Below are positions 35,277 to 45,801 of a DNA stretch of 64,000 nt, in pieces. Below the pieces are notes generated by a model, which was given only the letters and a program-made list of their open reading frames with translations, did no database searches and had not been told where the DNA came from. This DNA is from Microthyrium microscopicum. Lineage: Eukaryota; Ascomycota; Dothideomycetes; Microthyriales; Microthyriaceae. The stretch is from the NCBI GenBank assembly GCA_010405405.1, contig MU004238.1, positions 755,530 through 819,529 of the forward strand, in the 5' to 3' direction. Both the position numbers and the translations under genes were made by a program. Position 1 is the first letter of the stretch; every line of letters begins with the position of its first letter.

Positions 35277-38200
35277 TTACTGGTGCTCTGCACCACCGTC
35301 AGCGTTGTTCCCATGCTGTGTTTCTCCCAAGTTGTTGATCACGCCATTCATGTGGAAGCCTTGATCGATGGCACCGGCATAACTTTGATTCAAATCCGCG
35401 AAATCCCACTCCAAGGTCATGGGCATTTGCCACAGATCTTGTGGAACGAATGGGTTATGGAAGGCATTCCCCATAAGCAATTGATCTGTAGCACCAAACG
35501 CTGGGCCGCCGTAAGGTGTAGGTATGGCAGTTCCGGGCATGGCTGGAGGCATCATGCCGCCCGACATGCTCGCGTTAGGTACGCCTGGGGGACTAGCTGT
35601 TGCCATTGGAGAGGTTGAAGTTGGTCCCGGGGACGAGCCTGGCCAGCCATTACCGTTGCCATTACCGTTGGCTGACTGAGCACCATTGAGACCAGGGGAG
35701 CCATAGGTCTAGACATTGCGTTAGTGGTGTATTTGAAAGAAGTGATCTTAGTGAAATGCTTACCTCAGAATTCAAGAACATGGAGGTTGAAGGTGGAGAG
35801 AAGACATTTGGAATATTTCCCGGCTCTCTGGGTGTAGGTGAAGTCGCATGGTGTATCTTAGGAGTTGTCAAGGGAGCTGGCGTTGTAGCTTTCTCGGATG
35901 TAGCCGCATCGGGTTGCTTTCGCTTTCGTCGAGAGTGAGACTCTTTGTCAGACTTGTCCAAAACTATTTTCGAAATCCGTTCAAATTCTGAGCATATGTT
36001 GAGCATGCGCCGCACAGCTCCGTTGCTTTCATCTGTGCATAAGATTGAGAGAAATTGAACGACCTGATTCATAAGTTTCAGGTCAGATCTTGCCCGAGAG
36101 TCTTGAGGATTTTGTAGTATGTTTGCAAACAGAGTTACGAGAGAGGAGACTGGGTAATAAAGGATCAACCTGCATTTGTTAGCTTTAGAGAGCTCCATCG
36201 TAGAATAATCCTTACCAAACACAATCAAAATCTCCTTGGGGAATGTATTTGATGAGATGAATTGAGGCTCGAGCAGCGGAAACGCAGAGAGCCGCCGACG
36301 AGAAAACTCGAGGATTGAGAGGTCGAACATTCAGACCTTGAATCGCATAGTTCGAAAGTCTGCTCGTCCAGTAGCCATGGTGAACAGACATGCGATGTAT
36401 CGTAGTGAGACAATTGTAGTACGCAAAGTGCAATACAACAACATGTAAAATCAGGGGCGTGTGCGAAGCCTTGATCTCATGTTCCGGTCTGAAGTCGATG
36501 GGGATTTCGTCTTTCCAATCCTCGAGCTCTTTGTCAAGCTCGCCAATGGTGTTCAGTAGCTCGCCGTCAGATTGCTTCGAGGCTTTCACAGAATAGAGTT
36601 TCTTGTAGACCTTGCTAGCAATGACCGCGAACGTGCACATGAGACGGAAGAGGTTGACTTTGCCCTTGCCATCTGCCAGAGGTATATTGCCAATGTTGTC
36701 CGGAGGATCTTCACTTGGGAGTTCCACGTTCATGTCATCATCATCCTGAATTGGAGGTCGCCCAGATCGTAGACAAATGCTAAAACGAGTTAGAAGGATG
36801 ACACCTAGAACAAAGCCATAACCTACTCCTTGTCAAGCATATAGGCGATCCAAAACACTCGCTTGCGCTGCTCTATTTCTGATGGGCTCAATCCGTAAGC
36901 CGAAAACTTCTTGTGCAGACCAATGCTATGTGCTAATCTTAAAGCCGCAGCAACAAGAAAGAATGATGGTTGCGGGTTTGGTGTGCCCATGAGGAAGAGT
37001 GCCTATATTCTGTTAGAGGTAAGTTATATCAACCAGTGGGATAAACTCACCATTCCTAGGAGAGCCTGGATGCTCAGCAGATCAGTGTTGCGAATTGTCA
37101 GTTCACTTTGGACTGCAAGCGCATTCTTTAAATAACCCCATGCCTTTTGATCTTCCTCAGCGGGGACCAAATTACTCATAACTCTTAAACGATGCGCAAT
37201 GGCCAGAGCAACATTCAAGCTGGCCCACCAACCAGATCCCTCGTATGGGTCTCTTGAATAATGCTTATCCACCAAGTGCATAAAAGTTGGCTCATGGAAT
37301 AGAGGGAACATGCAGTTGAAATGCGTGAAGTAGTCCTTCAATAGGGATATCGCTTCTGCTTTGGGAGGCAGTGGCTTAAATATCCGTCGCTGAAATATGT
37401 CGCCGAACACGTCTGGCTTCCATTGTACCCACTTATTATCTTCTATCGAAGTAGTCGATATCATGTCCTGAAAAGAAGTATCTCCAGTTTTCTCGTTGAC
37501 CCATTGTATGCCTTTAGGTGAGAATATTGAGAACCCAGATGAAGAGCCTGTATCTGTCAGCAACCACAAAATCACGTAAGGAAATAAAATATAATCTACC
37601 AATATAACGAGTTTCTCCAGAGTCGCTTGTGATTAGAGAGCACATGGCATCAGCAATTGCTTCAACCTCTTCTTCGCCGTTTTCTTTGATCGAATCTTGT
37701 AATGCTCCTTGGCTTCTACGTTTCTCTCGCTTCTCTTGCTCCATGGACTTGCGTACTTCTGCAGTAGGGGTAGTACCATCCCTAGAATCTCCAGGAGTAG
37801 AATTCCTTGGTGTTGATTGGTCATTCTCCTCGTTGTCTCCTTCTGTGTCCTTGTCCTTGTCCTTATTCGCACTACGGTTCTTTGCGCTCAATCTTTTTTC
37901 TAATGTGTGAAGGTCTGTAGCTCCATAGTCATCTTCATTGACAATTCCCGATAACCTGAGCAGTGCCTCCATTCTACCCAACCTATTCTCGAGGCCTTCA
38001 ATGTATTTTGCGCTGTTCGAGTCAGTATTCCGTGAGAGTGCAAGTGTTGATTCTCACCCTTTTGGGGGATTTCTCTTCTTTTCTACTTGTGTAAATATGC
38101 ATTCTGTCTTGTAGTTTTGGCAGTGCGAGCAAGCAGGCATCTTGCCATCACACTTGATTTTCTTCTTTCGACACATATCGCATGCCTTGTATGTTGTTAG

Positions 38201-38709
38201 TGATGCGCGCTTCATAAAATCATATACCCCAAGGTGGGCAAAATAAATGGTATGTGCTCATCGATGATGGCGGCCACTGTCACCCTTTGTAGAAACATGC
38301 GCTATATTTCCCATCGATCTCGACAGCCGAATCTTTTCAGTACGTGGAAGGTCGATGGAATCAGAGCAATTGTTACCCAAGGAGGCAGATGGCAGACATC
38401 GTAATTTATGAAAGCATGCCAAACATCTTGGTACCCCTTTGTAGATCAGTAACGTACCCGCGCAATCCGTCTTCTCTTTGGGTCTCCTTGATCTCCATCG
38501 TCGAAGCCTAACATCGCCAGGTCATCTGTTGAGAACATGTTCGAGGGTATATTCTGGGGAAAGGAAGGGCCGGTACTATCGTTAGAGAAGCTGCTGAATG
38601 CGCGCCGATGCGCTCCGGCGAAGTTGGTAGCTGCGGCTTGCTGGCCAGCTTGAAAGTAACTCGGGTTTGACTGGCTGCCGTCGGCGGCTGGCGGAATATG
38701 AAAGTTCAT
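35277..38709 (-). CDS. Zn2Cys6 fungal transcription factor
   Basis: Eight exons: 38458-38709, 38058-38185, 37600-38012, 37051-37553, 36827-37002, 36216-36779, 35764-36169 and 35277-35708, 957 residues. The binuclear cluster ([14 protein letters not shown]... CSHC...C, spacing C2C6C6C2C6C) starts exactly at exon 2, and is followed by a linker and short coiled coil ([20 protein letters not shown]). The fungal-specific regulatory domain follows ([49 protein letters not shown]). The C-terminal part is Pro/Gly/Asn rich and probably activating. The cluster is preceded by 84 residues with a nuclear-signal-like PKRRRIAR. The 272-base first intron is long for this window. Target genes are unknown. Confidence 0.93.
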
Positions 38710-39452
38710 GATGGCGTAGGGTAGAGTATTCGAGGGGTGCGGTTAGGAGATGTGTGGAGTGAAAGTAGCGATGGCTGATCAATGTGGTTGTCAGGAGTGG
38801 CGGATGAGATGGGATGGGGCGGCAGACAGTCGGTACCCGTCCAACAGTACAAGGATCAGGCGTAGCCTCGTAGGTACAATTTTGACGCGGGGTGGAGAGT
38901 GGAGAGTGCAGGCAGTACACACTATCTCGAGCTGTTAAGACGCAAAAGTCAATGGATTATGGATACAATTGTTGATCGAAACAAAGACCTGGCAAGGAGT
39001 AAGGCGTAAGGAAACGCCAATATCACATCAATTGCTAGCTGAAGTCTAGATTCTGAGTGGGATAAACAGGACGGTAAGGTACAAGATACGGTACTCAGTA
39101 CAAAAGCTTAAAATGAATGAAGCTGCAAGTGTTCGGTATCGATGTAGGAACATGAAACACCAACTCGTCTCATTGATGCGCCCGGCAGCTCAAAATCCCG
39201 CCTGCTTCAACAGATTGGAAAGCAATTGGTGCTTCTTTGAAGAGTGCCTGAATGATAATATTATTTGTTCTTGTATACAACCATTGATGATTCGTTTAGA
39301 TATAAGTCTGCACTTGATGTACTAGTAGTACATATGTACGTTTGTATAAGCAGATGAAAGATCACACGAGCCCTTTACGCTTTCCATCACCCAAGCTTCA
39401 AGATCTGGCATACCAGGCCTATACTTGTATGTTGCATTAATCAGCACAACAG
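38710..39452. other. Intergenic, promoter of the Zn2Cys6 factor
   Basis: No gene is supported in this 0.7 kb. It should hold the regulator's promoter and 5' leader and the 3' end of the small gene. Confidence 0.45.
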
Positions 39453-39660
39453 TTATGCTGCGTACTTGCGTGCTTCTTCATTGTTCAACCTGTCATACGC
39501 AGGATGATGTTTGGATAGGCCAGCAGTCACGATGCTTGCAACTTTCTGGATATCGTAGCCTGTTGTAGTTTAGTGGTCAAGCTTGCTGATATCAGCCAAC
39601 ACCTGTTGACCGCTCGCCAATCTTGTTAGCTGCAACCTGCCATCGCCAACGCGGCGGCAT
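39453..39660 (-). CDS. Putative 54-residue spliced microprotein
   Basis: Two short exons, 39603-39660 and 39453-39559, join across a 43-base intron (donor GTGTTG, branch-like ACTAAAC, acceptor CAACAG) to an in-phase 54-residue frame. It starts MPPRWRWQVAANK, and ends HHPAYDRLNNEEARKYAA. An in-frame stop lies a short way upstream of the ATG, so the N-terminus is fixed if the gene is real. The basic amphipathic N-terminus could suit a mitochondrial peptide (inference). I recognise no family. Support is the splice-site quality and protein-like composition only. Confidence 0.4.
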
Positions 39661-40495
39661 AACGAACAATATCTATACGAAGTACGAACGTCGAACAGAG
39701 ATCACGAAAGAGAATGAAGATCAGGACCGGGATTAAGGCCCTGAATCTTTGCACAGCCTCGTCTTAACCGCGCTGCCGTACTAGGATCTGGTTGATCCAT
39801 CCCGAGCCCCTGACATGATTCATTCTTATTTCTTGCAGCTACCATTCTCCGTCAGCTCCCGTAAATTCAATCCTACATATTCTCAGAAGATATTGAAGTT
39901 TTTGAGCCCATGTTCGATGCTTCCGTTCCTACAGAACATATCATACTCATTCAAGCCTAAGCTTGCCTAACAAATGCAAAGTAGTGGGTCGCAAGTTTTA
40001 TATGCAGCTACATGTGGCTGCAGATCCTAGAGTAAGCCGAGACGATGACCCCCAGCCCCGACTGTCAAAATCGACCTTTCCAGCCCTACAACAAAACCAT
40101 TCTGGAAGTTCCTGAAGAACTCGCAGATATCGAAAAGGACGCGCCAAGAGTCCAAAACGTCATACTGTCAGGAGTCTACTTGAGAGTAGTGGCGTGGACA
40201 CTGGAAAGCTGTGGCTAGGAGGTAGTGACAGCCACGCGACCCGTTTCCATGCTTTTGCCGCGTGCTTGCCAACGTGCGTACAGCGAGGTGTCTTCAACCT
40301 CGTCGTTACTGTAATATCCGTCATTACCATCACATGTGAAAATGGTTTCATTGCCTTCATCGCGTGCCACAGTAAACTTTGTTTTCTGCCTCTCTCTAGC
40401 TCAGTAAACCCATCTGACCTTAAGCTCCCTTCGACCTTAGTAGTGACTAGTAAGACTTGAAAAGTTCAACCGCGATAGAGAAGTACGCTACTGCC
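39661..40495. other. Intergenic, divergent
   Basis: This 0.8 kb lies between the microprotein start and the start of the hydrolase. No gene or clear element seen. Confidence 0.45.
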
Positions 40496-41799
40496 ATGGT
40501 GGATCGAAGTAATGCTGCTGAGGCGGTTGAGGACCTGGGCCAGCAAGAATTCCCGAGGCCAATGACCGCAGCTGAGATCGAAAATCATCCAGAATATCCG
40601 CACACGACATGGACTCTGGAGCCAACAAAAGCCGGATATGCGCCTGTTGGAAGCGGGAGAGGTGGTCCATTCAAGATATCATATGAGATCCATGGTCATG
40701 GTCCTCGGAAACTAGTGGTAAGTGTCCCAAAAATTTCTACATATCTGTTCAGCATTGATATGATAACAGTGGATTATGGGTCTAGGAGGAATCAAGTCTG
40801 CGTGGCAACGACAAACGAAAGACTTTGGGCACAAAGAAGGAGACAAGTACAGCTGCCTCATTATAGACAATCGTGGCATCGGTCATAGCGATAAACCATG
40901 GATGAGATACTCAACTTCCCAAATGGCAGAAGACATCGTCGAGGTTCTTGAGCACATTGGATGGACTGACAGGAGATCGTTACATGTCACTGGCATCAGC
41001 ATGGGAGGCATGATTGCACAAGAACTAGGACTTTTGATACCTAAACGAATCGCAAGCTTAAACCTCATATCAACCGGTCCCTACATAAAAAACACAGTGG
41101 TACGTGTAGTCATCAACAATTTGAATTTTGCTAACCTCCATAAGGGATTTTTCGAAAATTTATATAATCGCGCCATGCTCTTGTGCGTACACGGTTTCTG
41201 GTAAATATCACAAATACCAATACTAACATTCAAAAGTATACCTCGACCCATCGACACAACATTAGCAAACATAAAATACAACCTCTACTCCGACAACTTC
41301 CTCCAGCACCCGGACGAGCTCGAATTCACTGTCCAGCCATTCCCCACCAACGGCGATAGATGTATGGCCGGCGAACTCCATAAACGCTCCAGCCCCGCTC
41401 TCTTCCCAAAGTAACATCTTCCTGCCTTTCCTCCATGTTTCCTGCTGACGAAATCACAGGGCTAGCTTCATTCTGCAAGCAATCGCGGCCGGTTGGCACT
41501 ACAAATCACCCGCACAGCTCAAACAGCTCGCCACTTTAGTAGGTCCTGAGCGCATTCAAGTCGTACACGGTACGCGCGATCGCATGGTTACGTTTCCGCA
41601 TGGTGAGGCGCTTTTGGCTGGACTGGGAGGAGAAGGGTCGGGTGTTACGTGGGTTTGGCTGGAGGGACAGGGGCATGTGGTTCCGATTGAAATGCGCAAG
41701 GAATTTCATGTGTTGATTGCGGGGATGGTGGAGCGGACGCGCGTGATGGAGCAAGAGATTGAGGAAGAGCAGAAGGAGGGTGTTGCTATGGCTTGGTGA
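40496..41799 (+). CDS. Alpha/beta-hydrolase fold protein
   Basis: Five exons, 40496-40717, 40770-41099, 41145-41182, 41237-41410 and 41460-41799, give 367 residues; exon 3 is only 38 bases. Features are the oxyanion region MGLGGIKSAWQ, the strand-loop IIDNRGIGHSDKP, the nucleophile elbow GISMGG with Ser, a late Asp in HGTRDRMVTF and the catalytic His in GQGHVVPIE, a complete catalytic triad. No signal peptide, so cytosolic or organellar. A Glu-rich C-terminal helix ends the protein. Esterase, lipase or related activity; substrate unknown. It lies tail to tail with the tautomerase, 243 bases apart. Confidence 0.9.
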
Positions 41800-42042
41800 T
41801 ACGTGCAATCAATCAGAGGATGTTGAGAATATATAGACGGTCAGTTGCTTTAGAAGTGTACATTACGGTACTGAGGCGCGTGTAGTGATACTGTAATACA
41901 TGGTATCTGAACAAAATAGCAACAACAGCGGGACTGGCAAGCTGTGAGAGGATGACATTGATGGTTATTCATGGGCATCAATGGAACAGCACAACACAAA
42001 ACGCACGACGAAGTGTGCAGGGACGGATCTGATGTATTCTTG

Positions 42043-42573
42043 CTACTCGGCCAGAACTCTATTGAAGTCCTCTCTAGTCCTCAACTCCTCCATCAAACCC
42101 AGCATATCTTCATCACCTTCATTCGCCAACCTTTCAAACTCTCCTCTATGCTCCTTCAGCCACTGAATCTCTTTGCCAGCCTGTGGTCTCTGGATTCCCA
42201 TTTCTACCGCCGTCGTCAATGCGCCAAGAATCCACACCGTTCGAAGACTGTCTTGCTCTGATACAGCCTTATTCTCCTGCCTACCAGGCCCTCCAACAAT
42301 CTCATCCCATGCTTTGATCAAGTCGCGACAGTGCTCACCATACAACTCGGCAGAGCGATTTTCACTGACACGTGTTCGCAGAACTGCTCGATTGTACAGA
42401 CGCAGTACACCACCTCTGTAGACCTTCTGGGCAGAAGCATCCGTAAAACGTACGTTGATGAAGAAAGAAGGTGTTTGGAATCGTTTGGCGTGAATCGCAG
42501 TGAAAGCTTTGGCTAATGCTTCTTGTTGGTTGTCTGTGAGAGGGATTACGTGCTCGATGTCGTAGAGAGGCAT
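42043..42573 (-). CDS. Tautomerase-superfamily protein, cis-CaaD-like
   Basis: A single exon encodes 176 residues. After removal of Met the chain starts with Pro (PLYDIEHVIPLT), the catalytic N-terminal proline of the tautomerase superfamily. A His near position 27 (FTAIHAKRF) corresponds to the active-site His of cis-3-chloroacrylic acid dehalogenase, and PSFFINVRFTD with following Arg residues fits the fungal cis-CaaD-like group. Known members do tautomerisation or hydrolytic dehalogenation; the actual substrate here is unknown. A good TATA box lies about 90 bases upstream of the start. Confidence 0.85.
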   Translation of the reverse strand: MPLYDIEHVIPLTDNQQEALAKAFTAIHAKRFQTPSFFINVRFTDASAQKVYRGGVLRLYNRAVLRTRVSENRSAELYGEHCRDLIKAWDEIVGGPGRQENKAVSEQDSLRTVWILGALTTAVEMGIQRPQAGKEIQWLKEHRGEFERLANEGDEDMLGLMEELRTREDFNRVLAE

Positions 42574-42971
42574 GTTTAAAGTGAATAACTCTTGCTTGCG
42601 TTGAATGTTCTAGAGATTTGATAGTCAAGGAGTGCTGTGGATACTCAGCCTCGTGCTGATATTTATACTTGCGATGGACCTCGGCTCAGCCTTGCGATGG
42701 ATATCAGAATACATCGATACGCCCTTCGAGGCTACAGTTTTTGTCTAATGAGTAATCCGATTCTTCTGCTAGTGGTAATTACATTAATATTGGATAGCAC
42801 GAATCACTAGCCAGAGCTAGGCATCCCGACTGCTCACACACTCACAGGTTGATACGCAAGTCTTTTGAACAGCTCAACAAATGTGTAATAGGACCATATA
42901 GGACATCATTTCATGGTTTCATCTTCATAAACCAAATTATAACTAAAGTAGGCTGTCTGTTGTGTGCGCAA
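42574..42971. other. Intergenic: tautomerase promoter and hydrolase 3' end
   Basis: About 400 bases between two genes on the same strand. No gene; contains the TATA box described separately. Confidence 0.5.
42661..42667 (-). promoter_or_regulatory. TATA box of the tautomerase gene
   Basis: TATAAAT on the minus strand, about 90 bases before the ATG at 42573, a normal spacing for a fungal core promoter. Confidence 0.55.
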
Positions 42972-44891
42972 CTACGCCTTTTTGAGTGGCACTAACAATT
43001 GAGTGTCGTACTTTCCACCAAAATGGATAATATGCTTCCCCTTATTTCGAGTTGGAGGTGACTGAACACCCTGTGCTCGCACAAAAGCGGCATTCGCACC
43101 AAATCCACCACCAATAGGGGTCATGGGAACTTTTGTGCCTGGCTCATAGGTTCCTCCGTCTGCGGGCACGGGGATAGTGGTATGTGCAAACATTCCCAAG
43201 GAGACCGGCGGAATCGTCGTGGCAGCAATTGACAAGACCATTGTCTCACCAGGACGGAATCGAAGTCCAATGGGCCAGAGAGCGATCTCAACGGGGACAA
43301 TCTCGCCTGGCTTCAATAACTCTTCCTTGGTGTGAAGTTGGAATGGTTCTGATTCTGTGGATCTTTTTGTGTCCAATGCTCTCTGTGAGACTCGTAGAAG
43401 GCCTGCTGCCGCGATATTTTGAACTTTCCCAGCACCACTCGTCAATGTGCCGTCAAGTTTCCGTTTCGTTACCGCGACTGTCAGTTCTATGTCATCAGAT
43501 CCTGCAGCTTCGACCCAGAGCTTTACTTTCGAATAGCCTATCAGTTCTGTTGTTTCAGTAATGTTGAATGAGATCAAAACCTCTCCACCTTTTTGTGTCG
43601 CTTCGTAAGATAAAGATTCCTCCTTTGGAGAAGCGGCGGACCTCAAAGTTTTATCTGCTTGAGGATAGAACTTTGTAAATGTTGTTCCAGGTACCGGCCA
43701 TTCAGTCGTCTCAATATCGATGGTGTCTTTGGCGCCTGGATCTAGAACGGAGTATCGAACGCGAGGAGTCTTCTCCCATTCATTTTTGATATCCTTCAGG
43801 TACCGGTCAAAGAACTTTCGCAAATCCTCGACATGCGCCGGATTGTAGTAATCGTCCCACTCTCCCGTATTATGCACTCTCAGCCATTTATCCTTGGTCG
43901 CAATCCTCCTGAACCCCTCGAAGGAACCATGTGTATGGATGGGGCTCGTATAACTTGCTACCACATACGCTGGCACGTCAATCCGCTCAATTCTCGCAAT
44001 TTTGTCCTCCCAGTATGGGTTCATCAAGTCGTCCTTCAGCTGCATACGCACATGATCCTCAATGTACGCGTTGCCCGCATAAGTCTGAACAATCTCCTCT
44101 CCAAAACCTGGCTGAGCAATACCGCCACGTCTTCCAGCCTCACGATAGCCATCATAGAAACCTTCCCAAGGCGCAATCGCTGTCAAATGTGGTGGCTTTT
44201 CCGCTGCAATGAACCACTGCGAAATCGCTAAATACGAGTTTCCGGAGAAAGCCGTCTTCCCATTCGACCAGCTCTGCGCCGCAGCCCATTCGACAAAGTC
44301 GTATCCATCCTCAGCCATCTGGCGCCCGTAGTAGGTCTGATTGCCCTCACTCATGTACGCGCCTCTCGCGTCTGGGTTTAGTACAATGTATCCATGAGCG
44401 ACCCAGTATGCAGGATCCGGCGCTTCGAACTTTTGTAGCTCCGAGACCATACTCAAAGGCACACCAGCTCGTCCTGGAACATCATCGAGCCACTGGCCAC
44501 CAATTTCCTTGCCGTAAGGACCCCAAGCAATGATGGCTGGTGATTTGACAGTGGTGTTGGCTGGACGAAAAACATCGGTGTAGATGGTAATGCCATCTCG
44601 AAGTTTGACAGCGACATCGCGCTCGAAAATGATGTCGCAGGTCAGTTTGCGAGCGCCGTCGCGACGAATGGTTCCCGACTTGAGGAGAGTGGTGCTTGGT
44701 TTGAAGCCAGGGTAGCGGGCGCGAGGAGAGTCGATTGGTTGAGCTTTGCGGTAGAGAACTGGATAAGCGTCGTTGCCATAGATTTTCAATGTGCCAGGAA
44801 CGATGGCTCCTCCAAGGGCGGCGATATCTTGAGCGAAGATGGAAGTAGCGAAAGTGGTGGCTGCAAGGAGCAGCGACGTGGAGGAGAGCAT
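42972..44891 (-). CDS. Secreted CocE/NonD-type (S15 family) serine hydrolase
   Basis: A single exon encodes 639 residues. A signal peptide (MLSSTSLLLAATTFATSIFAQ) precedes an X-Pro dipeptidyl-peptidase-like fold: DGITIYTDVFRPA, IAWGPYGKE, the DARGAYMSEG loop, nucleophile motif FSGNSYLAIS, and the APWEGFYDGYREAG segment. A jelly-roll-like C-terminal domain (XPP C-terminal type) ends with KHIIHFGGKYDTQLLVP. Family members hydrolyse esters or amides, including cocaine esterase and alpha-amino acid ester hydrolases; the substrate here is unknown. Secretion suggests scavenging or detoxification outside the cell. Confidence 0.9.
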   Translation of the reverse strand: MLSSTSLLLAATTFATSIFAQDIAALGGAIVPGTLKIYGNDAYPVLYRKAQPIDSPRARYPGFKPSTTLLKSGTIRRDGARKLTCDIIFERDVAVKLRDGITIYTDVFRPANTTVKSPAIIAWGPYGKEIGGQWLDDVPGRAGVPLSMVSELQKFEAPDPAYWVAHGYIVLNPDARGAYMSEGNQTYYGRQMAEDGYDFVEWAAAQSWSNGKTAFSGNSYLAISQWFIAAEKPPHLTAIAPWEGFYDGYREAGRRGGIAQPGFGEEIVQTYAGNAYIEDHVRMQLKDDLMNPYWEDKIARIERIDVPAYVVASYTSPIHTHGSFEGFRRIATKDKWLRVHNTGEWDDYYNPAHVEDLRKFFDRYLKDIKNEWEKTPRVRYSVLDPGAKDTIDIETTEWPVPGTTFTKFYPQADKTLRSAASPKEESLSYEATQKGGEVLISFNITETTELIGYSKVKLWVEAAGSDDIELTVAVTKRKLDGTLTSGAGKVQNIAAAGLLRVSQRALDTKRSTESEPFQLHTKEELLKPGEIVPVEIALWPIGLRFRPGETMVLSIAATTIPPVSLGMFAHTTIPVPADGGTYEPGTKVPMTPIGGGFGANAAFVRAQGVQSPPTRNKGKHIIHFGGKYDTQLLVPLKKA

Positions 44892-45801
44892 CCTGTCGGT
44901 TGAAAAGAGGTGAGAATCGTCATTTTGGAGATGGGATACCTTTATATGGAATTACGCTTTGAAAAGGGAGGAAATTTATCTAGATTCAGACTTGATATTG
45001 CGAACGAAATCGCATGTGGAGAACTGCCTATAACCTCGCATGTGAAGTTGGTGGCTCAGCTTGAGCCCCAATTTGATTCTAGATACTGCGGTGCCAAAGC
45101 TGGCGGTGCACTTAGAAAGCTATTTCCAGGACAGGTTCAGCGTGTTCTCAGGACCTTCGATATTGATTAGTTGGTAAGCTACCTAGTTGAGAGGCTGTCA
45201 ATGTTCAAGTCGTATGCCCCACAGACAGTAATATATGTCGGTTACGATACTAGTCACGCCAGGCACTGTGGAGACTTTATATTAGTTGTGGAGAAGGACA
45301 TATCGATCTGTAGGGCCACGGGAGCTTGAAAGTACTTTTAATCCATTTCTTGTTCATCGAGTCCCAAGCGAATAGATGAAGACTTGCTCGATACTTGCAG
45401 CATCATCGGTAAAGCTTAGCTGGAGGAGAAGAAATCAGGACTCGGGAACAAGACGACTGACCAGATATTTCATGTAACATTGCCATGAGGCTGAATTGCC
45501 ATAAGGCTGACGGCGGCACTAACCGTTGAGTAGCGTGGTTTTGAGCGACAGGGGCATTTCATCCCTGATGAACCTTGGAATTCGTGATACGTCACTGCCA
45601 CTTTTGGCATGTTTCAGGACAAAGAATCGATCCAACAACTTTTCATCATCGTCTCTTACTACGGACCATGATAGATCTAATAACACCAAAGCGATCAAGT
45701 TCATTTGTCAAGCCACTCACATATCACATGAACCGACCATTTCAAACGTTTAGCTCCCACCACTAGCAAACATATTTACCCTCCTGAATGCTTCCAATTC
45801 A
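44892..45801. other. Intergenic, divergent promoter region
   Basis: This 0.9 kb separates the secreted hydrolase (leftward) and the PTEN-like gene (rightward). No gene is supported. Confidence 0.5.
44939..44946 (-). promoter_or_regulatory. TATA-like element of the secreted hydrolase
   Basis: TATAAAGG on the minus strand about 50 bases before the ATG, suggesting a short leader. Confidence 0.45.

Noticed and set aside
39560-39602. A tRNA-like A-box (TAGTTTAGTGGTCA) suggesting a tRNA gene
   Set aside because: No B-box or foldable acceptor stem follows, and it lies inside the proposed intron of the microprotein gene.
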